Source: an uncultured Collinsella sp.
Lineage (GTDB): Bacteria; Actinomycetota; Coriobacteriia; Coriobacteriales; Coriobacteriaceae
Direction: 5' to 3'
Assembly: GCA_900549655.1 (NCBI GenBank)
Contig: UROZ01000137.1
Span: forward strand, 1 to 5,229
DNA: 5,229 nucleotides
Within the stretch, counting starts at the first letter, position 1; each line of letters starts with the position of its first letter. Made by a program: the position numbers and the translations under genes. Positions 1-4,864 of this stretch are shown here, in pieces. The notes beneath the pieces are model-generated. The model worked only from the letters and a program-made list of their open reading frames with translations, made no database searches and had not been told where the DNA came from.

Positions 1-2
1 TG

Positions 3-488
3 GCCGACGCGCTGCGCCGCATTAACGGATCGCTGGGCTTTGACGACGAGTCGTATCATCGCGCCCTTGCCGCATCGATGCTCGTGAGCTGCGACAACGC
101 GCATGCCGTGCACCCCAACCACGCCGAGAAGTGCGACGCCCGCAATCAGGTTGTGCTCAACGGCGGTATCGTTATCAAGGAAGCCGCCAACCAGCATTAC
201 TGCACCGATGCCTTTAGCCGCGCAGTGTTCCAGGCTATTTGCGATGACGCCGACGTGCCCACGCAGGCCTTTGCCAACAAGAGCGATATGGCGGGTGGCT
301 CCACGCTCGGCAACCTGTCGAACATGCAGGCGAGCATGCATGACGTGGACGTGGGCCTGCCGCAGCTGGCCATGCACTCAAGCTACGAGACCGGCGGCGT
401 ACGCGACGTGATGTACGCCATTCGCGCCCTCACGGCTTTCTACGAGCGAAACCTAACCATCAACGGCGCCGAAAGCGTGGAGCTCTAA
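3..488 (+). CDS. M18 family zinc aminopeptidase, C-terminal part (5' end outside window)
   Basis: This is the last 161 residues of a cytosolic zinc aminopeptidase of the M18 (aspartyl aminopeptidase-like) family, which removes N-terminal residues from peptides. The reading frame is open from base 3, so the gene starts upstream. M18 proteins are usually about 430 residues, so roughly the last third is visible. Family landmarks are the block SCDNAHAVHPNH, whose Asp (codon 93-95) is a metal ligand in the family, then LNGGIVIKEAANQHY, then SDMAGGSTLGN, and finally LAMHSSYETGG, whose His (codon 375-377) is another metal ligand. The first Met in view (base 78) lies inside the conserved block and is not a real start. 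The TAA stop at 486-488 sits at the base of a hairpin repeat. The upstream ligands and catalytic Glu are outside the window, so activity cannot be judged here. I am sure of the family but not of which M18 subgroup. Confidence 0.93.
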   Translation, partial: ADALRRINGSLGFDDESYHRALAASMLVSCDNAHAVHPNHAEKCDARNQVVLNGGIVIKEAANQHYCTDAFSRAVFQAICDDADVPTQAFANKSDMAGGSTLGNLSNMQASMHDVDVGLPQLAMHSSYETGGVRDVMYAIRALTAFYERNLTINGAESVEL

Positions 489-536
489 AACCTGCTAAAA
501 GGGACAGGTTTATTATGCAGGTTTTATCTGGGCAAA
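486..536 (+). repeat. Hairpin repeat, copy A
   Basis: Bases 486-495 and 517-526 form a perfect 10-base inverted repeat. It includes the TAA stop of the M18 gene, and the loop contains GGGACAGGTTTAT. The 3' arm runs into TTTTATC, so on the + strand it resembles a weak intrinsic terminator for the aminopeptidase transcript. A second copy in the same orientation lies at 1696-1742, with the same core and the same trailing GGTTTTATC and GGCAAA blocks. The two differ by a few substitutions and small indels. Two copies in 5.2 kb suggest a dispersed family, but I cannot count copies genome-wide. Confidence 0.75.
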
Positions 537-629
537 TGCCGCAAAGCCAACAGCTGGACAGAATTGTTATGACACCGCAGGTTGAGCAAGCGTCAGCGAG
601 CGATGTCCAGAGCGAACAAGTTGGCATGA

Positions 630-670
630 AAAAGGCAAGGCATAGACCTTCTGGTCATGCCTTGCCTTTT
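630..670. terminator. Bidirectional intrinsic terminator between convergent genes
   Basis: A perfect 14-base stem (630-643 with 657-670) is continued, after one bulged A at 644, by four more pairs (645-648 with 653-656) around the loop TTCT. The outer arms read AAAAGGCAAGG and CCTTGCCTTTT, so each strand ends in a run of at least four T. It lies between the converging M18 gene and the dehydrogenase gene, as expected of a shared terminator. This is the most convincing terminator in the window. Confidence 0.9.
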
Positions 671-713
671 GAATGACAAATTGTCGCTCTGGGCGGCGCG
701 TAGCGTCGACCGG

Positions 714-737
714 TCCGCCGTTCGTTAGAACGGCGGA
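714..737. other. GC-rich hairpin just after the dehydrogenase stop
   Basis: TCCGCCGTTC (714-723) and GAACGGCGGA (728-737) form a perfect 10-base stem with the loop GTTA. On the minus strand it begins three bases after the TAG stop of the dehydrogenase. No T tract follows, so by itself it is more likely a 3'-end stabilising structure or a Rho-independent pause site than a full terminator. The stronger T-tailed hairpin at 630-670 lies further downstream. Confidence 0.6.
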
Positions 738-740
738 ACC

Positions 741-1676
741 CTAATGATCGATCCAACAGCGCAGGGTCTCGCCGGCTTGCAGGTGACGCAGATTCTCTGC
801 GGCAATGTCGACCACGTTGTTGAGTGTGGCTGCCAGGTGGAACCAACCGGAGACGTGCGGCGTGATGAGCATGTTGGGCGCATCCCACAGCGGGCTTGTG
901 GCGGGCAGCGGCTCGGGGTCGGTGACGTCGACCGCGGCGCCGGCGAGATGTCCCGACTCCAAGGCGGCAACCAAGTCGTCGGCGACCACAAAATCGCCGC
1001 GGCCGCCGTTGGCAAAGAAGGCGCCCGGCTTCATCGCGGCGAAGAACTCGGCGTTCGCCAGGCCGCGGGTCTCGGGTGTGCTCGGCATAAAGGATGCGAC
1101 GACATCGGCCTCGGCCAGGCGCTCAGACAGGGCATCCATGCCGTCCATGTCCTCAAATACAATGGGGTAGACGAGCGGATGGCGCTTGATGCCGCGGACG
1201 TGTGCACCCATGCTGCGGCAGAGCGTGGCGAAGTGGCCGCCGATATCGCCCGCGCCCAGCACGAGCACATTGGCATTTTTGAGCGAAGTGACTGGCCCCA
1301 AATCCTCCCAGCGATGCTCGCGCTGCAAGTCGTGATAGCCAGGCAGGCGCTTCATCATGGAAAGGACCATGGCAAACATGTGCTCGCTCACGGCCTGGCC
1401 GTAGGCGCCCACCGAGCAAGACAGTTTGGCGTCGGCTGGCACGGTGCCGGCGGCGACGTAATCGTCATAGCCCGCGGTCTGTAGTTGCAGCAGCTGGAGG
1501 TGCTCGCATGCGGTAAGCAGGGCAGAGTCTATGTTGCCCAGGATCACGTCGGCATCGGCGACCTGTTCACGTGTGGCGGCGTCGGCGCTCGTGTAGATAA
1601 AGTCCTCGCCTGGAGCGCTCGACTCGAGGATCGCACGATGGCGGTCATTGACGGGCAACAAAACCAGGATGTTCAC
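741..1676 (-). CDS. D-isomer-specific 2-hydroxyacid dehydrogenase family protein
   Basis: Predicted 311-residue cytosolic oxidoreductase that interconverts a 2-keto acid and a D-2-hydroxy acid with NAD(P)H. The substrate cannot be read from sequence. The N-terminal half is the split substrate domain, including LQLQTAGYDDY at about residues 63-73. The Rossmann fold carries GAGDIG at 141-146. The expected catalytic triad is present: Arg226 (GGRGDFV), Glu255 (DPEPL) and His274 (TPHVSG). After the second Rossmann strand, where NAD-dependent members have Asp, the sequence is GIKRHP (163-167), which hints at NADP(H). The frame is open back to an ATG at 1790. I prefer the GTG at 1676 because a good ribosome site precedes it, the family homology begins there (NILVLLP), and the extra 38 codons run through a repeat and the terminator of map. 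It lies downstream of map on the same strand but is separated by that terminator. Confidence 0.9.
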   Translation of the reverse strand: MNILVLLPVNDRHRAILESSAPGEDFIYTSADAATREQVADADVILGNIDSALLTACEHLQLLQLQTAGYDDYVAAGTVPADAKLSCSVGAYGQAVSEHMFAMVLSMMKRLPGYHDLQREHRWEDLGPVTSLKNANVLVLGAGDIGGHFATLCRSMGAHVRGIKRHPLVYPIVFEDMDGMDALSERLAEADVVASFMPSTPETRGLANAEFFAAMKPGAFFANGGRGDFVVADDLVAALESGHLAGAAVDVTDPEPLPATSPLWDAPNMLITPHVSGWFHLAATLNNVVDIAAENLRHLQAGETLRCWIDH

Positions 1677-1682
1677 AAGCAG

Positions 1683-1690
1683 TCCTCTCC
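1683..1690 (-). promoter_or_regulatory. Ribosome binding site deciding the GTG start of the dehydrogenase
   Basis: On the minus strand GGAGAGGA ends six bases before the GTG at 1676-1674. This is a strong Shine-Dalgarno match at good spacing. The alternative ATG at 1790 falls inside the 3' arm of the map terminator hairpin, so this site favours the shorter 311-residue protein. Confidence 0.8.
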
Positions 1691-1695
1691 GCTCG

Positions 1696-1742
1696 ACCTG
1701 CCAAAAAGGGACAGGTTTATTTTGGCAGGTTTTATCAGGCAA
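1696..1742 (+). repeat. Hairpin repeat, copy B
   Basis: Bases 1696-1706 (ACCTGCCAAAA) and 1720-1730 (TTTTGGCAGGT) are a perfect 11-base inverted repeat around a 13-base loop, AGGGACAGGTTTA. TTTATC and AGGCAAA follow, as in copy A at 486-536. Within the unit, ACAGGTTTAT and GCAGGTTTTAT form an imperfect direct repeat. The element fills most of the 80 bases between the map terminator and the dehydrogenase start, so the dehydrogenase promoter or leader must lie within or overlap it. On the minus strand TTGCCT (1742-1737) and TAAACC (1719-1714) are 17 bases apart, a weak promoter-like pair that copy A also keeps. Confidence 0.78.
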
Positions 1743-1749
1743 AACGTTC

Positions 1750-1797
1750 AAATAAAACGCCGGATACAAGACGAGCGTGCCCGTCAGCATCCGGCGT
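1750..1797 (-). terminator. Intrinsic terminator of map
   Basis: On the minus strand, eight bases after the map stop codon, ACGCCGGAT (1797-1789) pairs perfectly with ATCCGGCGT (1765-1757). The 23-base loop can itself fold through GACG/CGTC. The minus-strand sequence after the stem is TTTTATTTG, a good T tract. This should end the map transcript and separate it from the dehydrogenase gene. Confidence 0.8.
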
Positions 1798-1805
1798 CCG
1801 CACGG

Positions 1806-2693
1806 CTACCAGCTCAGCAGCTCGTAGCCGTCCTCGGTCACCACGAGCTGTACCTCGCACTGGGCCGAATCGCTGCCGTCCTTGGTGCGCACGCACCAAC
1901 CGTCGCCCTTGCTGATCTTGATGTCGGGCGCTCCGGCATTGACCATAGGCTCGATGGTAAAGACCATGCCCGGAGCCATGATGGTGTCCACATCGGGTGC
2001 CTCGGTGGTAAAGCCCACAAACGGGTCCTCGTGAAACTCCTTACCGATGCCGTGTCCGCCGTACTCGCGCACCACGCTAAAACCGGCGTCCTCGACCGTC
2101 TTTTGCACGGCTTCGGCCATCACGGACAGCGGCAGCCATGGCTTGACGGCTGCCAGACCCGCCTCCACGCTGGCGCGGGTGACGTCGACCAGGCGCTGGC
2201 GGTCGGCCGAGACCTCGCCGATGCAGAACATGCGGCTCGAGTCGCTAAAGTAGCCGTCCAAGATCGTGGAGCAATCCACGTTGATGATGTCGCCTTCGTG
2301 CAGCACATCCGTATCGCAGGGGATACCGTGACAGACCACGTCGTTGATTGAGGTGCACACGCTCTTGGGATAGCCCTCGTAGTTGAGATCGGCCGGCGTG
2401 CCACCGTGCTCGACGGTGTAGTCGTAGATCATCTGGTCGATCTGGTTGGTGGTCATGCCCGCGGCGATGTGCTCGCCTACGTAGTCGAGCACGCCCACGT
2501 TGATGGCGGCGGAGCGCTTGATGCCCTCGATATCGGCGGGCGTCTTGTAGAGCGTGCGGGGCAGAACCTCCCAGCCCTCCTCCCACAGGCGCTCGAGGCG
2601 CTCGTCGAAGGCGCTGTGACATTTCTTATATTTTTTGCCGCTGCCGCACCAGCAAGCGTCGTTGCGGCCGGGTACGGGTCCTTTGTCATACAT
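1806..2693 (-). CDS. map: Type I methionine aminopeptidase with N-terminal SEC-C zinc motif
   Basis: A 295-residue cytosolic metalloenzyme that removes the initiator Met from new proteins. Residues 8-26 (PGRNDACWCGSGKKYKKCH) form a SEC-C zinc knuckle with Cys14, Cys16, Cys25 and His26, a type also found at the C-terminus of SecA. About 20 linking residues follow, then the pita-bread fold. All catalytic positions match the E. coli enzyme with near-identical spacing: His122, metal ligands Asp140, Asp151, His214, Glu248 and Glu280, and His221. The length exceeds the roughly 264-residue E. coli enzyme because of the N-terminal extension. The usual His after the last metal-binding Glu is Val here (QCEVQL). 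The ATG at 2693 is supported by GAAAGGAAG eight bases upstream. An own -10 box and an own terminator indicate a monocistronic gene. Confidence 0.97.
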   Translation of the reverse strand: MYDKGPVPGRNDACWCGSGKKYKKCHSAFDERLERLWEEGWEVLPRTLYKTPADIEGIKRSAAINVGVLDYVGEHIAAGMTTNQIDQMIYDYTVEHGGTPADLNYEGYPKSVCTSINDVVCHGIPCDTDVLHEGDIINVDCSTILDGYFSDSSRMFCIGEVSADRQRLVDVTRASVEAGLAAVKPWLPLSVMAEAVQKTVEDAGFSVVREYGGHGIGKEFHEDPFVGFTTEAPDVDTIMAPGMVFTIEPMVNAGAPDIKISKGDGWCVRTKDGSDSAQCEVQLVVTEDGYELLSW

Positions 2694-2699
2694 GGCTAA

Positions 2700-2724
2700 C
2701 TTCCTTTCATCCGCAGCTAGTATA
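2700..2724 (-). promoter_or_regulatory. Promoter -10 box and ribosome site of map
   Basis: On the minus strand TATACT (2724-2719) is five of six to the -10 consensus. It would start a transcript about 12 bases before the ribosome site GAAAGGAAG (2708-2700), giving a leader of about 20 bases. No good -35 hexamer is seen at 16-18 bases. That position overlaps the T tract at the base of the inverted repeat at 2746-2812, so terminator and promoter abut. Confidence 0.55.
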
Positions 2725-2745
2725 GCCCACCCATGCGTCCATAAA

Positions 2746-2812
2746 AGTTGCGGTGATATAGTTCCGATTTAAGCGGTTTAACAGCACAAATAGGAACTAT
2801 ATCACCGCAACT
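2746..2812. repeat. 67-base near-perfect inverted repeat, likely terminator of the radical SAM gene
   Basis: Arms of 25 bases (2746-2770 and 2788-2812) pair at 24 positions: 20 uninterrupted pairs, one G/A mismatch (2766 with 2792), then four more pairs. The 17-base loop reads AAGCGGTTTAACAGCAC. On the minus strand the stem is followed by TTTTATGG and begins 41 bases after the stop of the radical SAM gene, so it can act as its intrinsic terminator. It is much longer than needed for that role, and its arms include AT-rich GATATAGTTCC. It may be a palindromic dispersed element or, less likely, an operator for map, whose -35 region touches its base. Confidence 0.8.
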
Positions 2813-2853
2813 GATGGGGCGGGATGGCGGGTGCTAGCTGCTGCGTGGTTTTG

Positions 2854-3630
2854 CTAGTAGCTCACCTGGCAGGGGATGCCGAGGGCGCGCACGCGCGCGG
2901 CAATGGCGTCGAGCACCTCGGGCGCTGCTTTGGCAAGGCCGGCGACCGGTGTCTCGCGCGCCACCGTGTAGATGGTCGCCTCCTGCGGGCGAATACGCTC
3001 GAGCGCCGCGAGCCAAGGGCCGACGTATTCCTCGCCGGTGTTGTCGATGAGCTTGCCCTGATACTCGCCGGTCAAAAAGATCGTCTGGATAATGACATGA
3101 CTGTCAAAGCTCGTGAACGTCTCAATCTGGTGCTCGACGTCGTAGGGGCCAACAGGCTGGTCGAGCAGCTGGATAAACGCCGGGTCGACCGTATCGAGCT
3201 TGAGGATGTTGTCGTCGACCATCATGAGCGCATCGTGTACCTGGGGACGGTCGGCGCGCGTGCCGTTGGAGAGCACGGCGATCTTGGAGTTTGGGGCAAG
3301 CTCGTCGCGCAGCGCGACGGCGCCGGCGATGGCCTGAGGAAACTCCGGTGCGGCGGTGGGCTCGCCGTTGCCTGCGAAGGTGATCACATCGGGGAGCTCG
3401 CCCTCGGCTGCCATCTCGCGCAGCTTTGCCTCGAGCGCGTTGAGTACCACGGCGGCTGTGTTGTACGGCTCATGGCAGGGGCGCTCGGCGTTGAGGCCGT
3501 TTTCGCAGTAAATGCAGTCGAACGTGCAGATTTTGCCGCTGGCCGGCATCATGTTGACGCCGAGCGAGAGACCAAGGCGACGGCTGCGAACGGGCCCAAA
3601 GATGGGGCTGGCATTCAAAAACGTAGACAT
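2854..3630 (-). CDS. Radical SAM protein of the COG0731-like (wybutosine-enzyme-related) group
   Basis: Predicted 258-residue iron-sulfur enzyme that cleaves S-adenosylmethionine to make a radical; the substrate is unknown. The N-terminus PIFGPVRSRRLGLSLGVN precedes the cluster motif CTFDCIYC (Cys35, Cys39, Cys42). Next come the SAM-binding GNGEP at 87-91, VLSNGT at 119-124, KLD at 144-146 and QTIFLTGEYQG at 182-192. The RSRRLG-LGVN lead-in is what I associate with the group annotated as Fe-S oxidoreductases related to TYW1. True wybutosine synthesis is not expected in bacteria. The protein ends soon after the barrel, with no extra cluster domain. The frame is open to an ATG at 3744, but GAGGAG at 3645-3640 sits nine bases before the ATG at 3630 and only three before that at 3636, so 3630 is preferred. 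It is followed by a long hairpin and is divergent from the hydrolase. Confidence 0.88.
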   Translation of the reverse strand: MSTFLNASPIFGPVRSRRLGLSLGVNMMPASGKICTFDCIYCENGLNAERPCHEPYNTAAVVLNALEAKLREMAAEGELPDVITFAGNGEPTAAPEFPQAIAGAVALRDELAPNSKIAVLSNGTRADRPQVHDALMMVDDNILKLDTVDPAFIQLLDQPVGPYDVEHQIETFTSFDSHVIIQTIFLTGEYQGKLIDNTGEEYVGPWLAALERIRPQEATIYTVARETPVAGLAKAAPEVLDAIAARVRALGIPCQVSY

Positions 3631-3639
3631 AGGCATATG

Positions 3640-3645
3640 CTCCTC
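3640..3645 (-). promoter_or_regulatory. Ribosome binding site choosing the radical SAM start
   Basis: GAGGAG on the minus strand is followed by two in-frame ATGs, at 3636 and 3630. Spacing is three bases to the first, which is too short, and nine to the second, which is workable. No comparable site supports the ATG at 3744. Confidence 0.7.
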
Positions 3646-3766
3646 AAGACAATTGTGCCTAAGCATAGCATCGGCTCCAAAGCAGGGTGCGGGCTCTTGC
3701 TTTACAAGTTTCGTTTTTTCACGTCGCTCATTATGCCGTGTCATGAAAAGCCTCGGGTCGGGTAAA

Positions 3767-3780
3767 GTTAATCTGTTAAC
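3767..3780. promoter_or_regulatory. Small palindrome in the divergent gap (possible operator)
   Basis: GTTAATCTGTTAAC has arms GTTAA and TTAAC around TCTG. It sits in the 225-base gap between the divergent radical SAM and hydrolase genes, 75 bases before the hydrolase ATG. The rest of the gap (3631-3855) shows a possible minus-strand -10, TATGCT at 3667-3662, without a -35, and a weak stem ATCCAG/CTGGAT (3804-3809 with 3826-3831). I find no convincing promoter for either gene. The operator role is a guess from position and symmetry. Confidence 0.3.
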
Positions 3781-3855
3781 AAGGCGTAAAGCAATGCGGG
3801 TCTATCCAGCCGTACTGACGCGCAACTGGATGGGCGTTGATGATGGGGGCACAAC

Positions 3856-4653
3856 ATGGATTTTACGGTCGAGAATGCGGGCACCACGATTGCCTGTCGC
3901 GAATATGCCGGCCCGGATGTGTCGCCTGATACTCCTGCCTTGGTGTGCGTGCACGGCGCTTGTGTCGACGGCACATTTTTCGACGGCATCGCATGTGAGC
4001 TCGGTCGCAACTACCGCGTAATTGCCTATGACCGCCGCGGCTGTGGCGGCAGCAGCGAAGCGGCAGACGGCAGCTATGATCTTGCCGCTCAGGCCGCCGA
4101 CCTGCAGGCCGTGATCGAACACGTTGGCGCTCCGACAAATGTGCTTGCGCACAGCGCCGGTACGTTGGTGGCGCTGGAGCTTCTTCGCACCGAACCCCAT
4201 CTCGTCGCCCGTGCGATTCTGCATGAGCCGGCTGTGTCGGCCGAAGGCGTCGGCATGGGCGCAGCTCCGATTTTGCTCGATATGATTGCGGCTGGAAAGG
4301 TTTCAAGGGCGCTTCGGCTTTTCTTGGGAGCTCTCGGCGACTTGGACCCCGAGGCTCCTGGGACGACCGAAGCGGAAGCCAAGCATGCCCTGCGCAATGG
4401 TCGTTGCTTTATGGCCAATGAATACGGAACAAATATGACATATGCTCCCGACTGGGAGCGCGCCCGCGAATCAAAGGCGGTGTCGGCTGTGTTTTTGGGC
4501 GAGCTTTCGGTCGGTACACCCCGCGAGGCTGGTACGCGAGCGGCTGCCGAATATCTCGATTGCCCCCTTGTGACGATCCCGGGCGCGCATAACGGTTTGC
4601 GCGATCGCCCCGTTACGGCGGCAAACGCCGTTCACGATGTCTTGGAGCGTTAG
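3856..4653 (+). CDS. Alpha/beta hydrolase fold protein
   Basis: A 265-residue probable cytosolic hydrolase; no signal peptide or membrane segment is seen. The fold is shown by the oxyanion-hole motif VHGACVDG (32-39), YDRRGCGGSS (58-67), the nucleophile elbow AHSAGT with Ser100, HEP at 123-125 after the following strand, and the late catalytic His245 (PGAHNGL). The elbow has Ala in place of the first Gly of GxSxG. At the usual acid position (a GExD-type motif) the sequence is GELSVGTP (214-221), so the usual Asp is Ser217. Glu124 in HEP might serve as the acid instead. The cap region of about residues 130-205 is short. Substrate unknown: esterase, lactonase or a non-hydrolytic role are all possible. 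The ATG at 3856 is the first start after an in-frame stop at 3841; the ribosome site (GGGGG, six bases away) is weak. Confidence 0.88.
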   Translation: MDFTVENAGTTIACREYAGPDVSPDTPALVCVHGACVDGTFFDGIACELGRNYRVIAYDRRGCGGSSEAADGSYDLAAQAADLQAVIEHVGAPTNVLAHSAGTLVALELLRTEPHLVARAILHEPAVSAEGVGMGAAPILLDMIAAGKVSRALRLFLGALGDLDPEAPGTTEAEAKHALRNGRCFMANEYGTNMTYAPDWERARESKAVSAVFLGELSVGTPREAGTRAAAEYLDCPLVTIPGAHNGLRDRPVTAANAVHDVLER

Positions 4654-4684
4654 CACGCTCGATGACCTGCGGGGAGGGGGACTG

Positions 4685-4717
4685 TTGGCGTTTCGTCATT
4701 GTTAACGAATGCGCCAA
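4685..4717 (+). other. Hairpin after the hydrolase gene (candidate terminator without T tract)
   Basis: TTGGCG (4685-4690) pairs with CGCCAA (4712-4717) and TTCGT (4692-4696) with ACGAA (4705-4709), around an eight-base loop containing part of GTTAAC. It begins 31 bases after the hydrolase TAG. It is placed like a terminator, but the following sequence TAACCACG has no T run on either strand, so its function is uncertain. Confidence 0.45.
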
Positions 4718-4864
4718 TAACCACGCGCCCGCGGTTCCATTACCACCGTTTGCCAGGTCATAAAAATGTAACAGCATTCACGTGCTTACCTGCATCGGCA
4801 AGGTGTTACCCTTGTAGCATTTGGAACCCACCGCTACCATGCGAAACTATCGAAGGGGCCCCAT
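4718..4864 (+). other. Leader/promoter region of the GGDEF gene, with possible RNA structure
   Basis: No gene is seen here. TTGCC (4750-4754) can pair with GGCAA (4797-4801), AGGT (4755-4758) with ACCT (4788-4791), and AGCA (4773-4776) with TGCT (4783-4786), giving a nested fold. TAGCAT (4815-4820) is a possible -10 but has no matching -35. GAAGGGG (4852-4858) is a good ribosome site six bases before the ATG at 4865, and it overlaps the palindrome GGGGCCCC (4855-4862). The pattern does not match the c-di-GMP riboswitch consensus as I know it. Confidence 0.4.

Noticed and set aside
515..676. Small open frame of 53 codons (+) in the convergent gap
   Set aside because: It starts inside the hairpin repeat and ends through the bidirectional terminator. 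It has no good ribosome site, and its translation shows no recognisable domain. It could be a decayed or chance frame.
744..1484. 246-codon open frame on the + strand opposite the dehydrogenase
   Set aside because: It is antisense to an intact Rossmann fold with a complete catalytic triad, and it has no motif of its own.
1485..2351. 288-codon open frame on the + strand across the dehydrogenase and map genes
   Set aside because: It crosses the map terminator and repeat copy B and lies antisense to two well-supported enzymes. The His/Ala/Gly-rich translation matches nothing I recognise.
3631..3744. N-terminal extension of the radical SAM protein to the ATG at 3744
   Set aside because: The extension has no domain and no ribosome site, while GAGGAG precedes the internal ATGs. 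The family typically begins close to the PIFGPVRSRR block.
2824..3765. 313-codon open frame on the + strand opposite the radical SAM gene
   Set aside because: It is a GC-driven shadow. The minus strand encodes the CxxxCxxC and GNGEP motifs in the right order, and the + frame has no recognisable domain.
4654..4864. Cyclic di-GMP riboswitch before the GGDEF gene
   Set aside because: The conserved GEMM blocks I would expect are not present; only short ad hoc pairings are seen.
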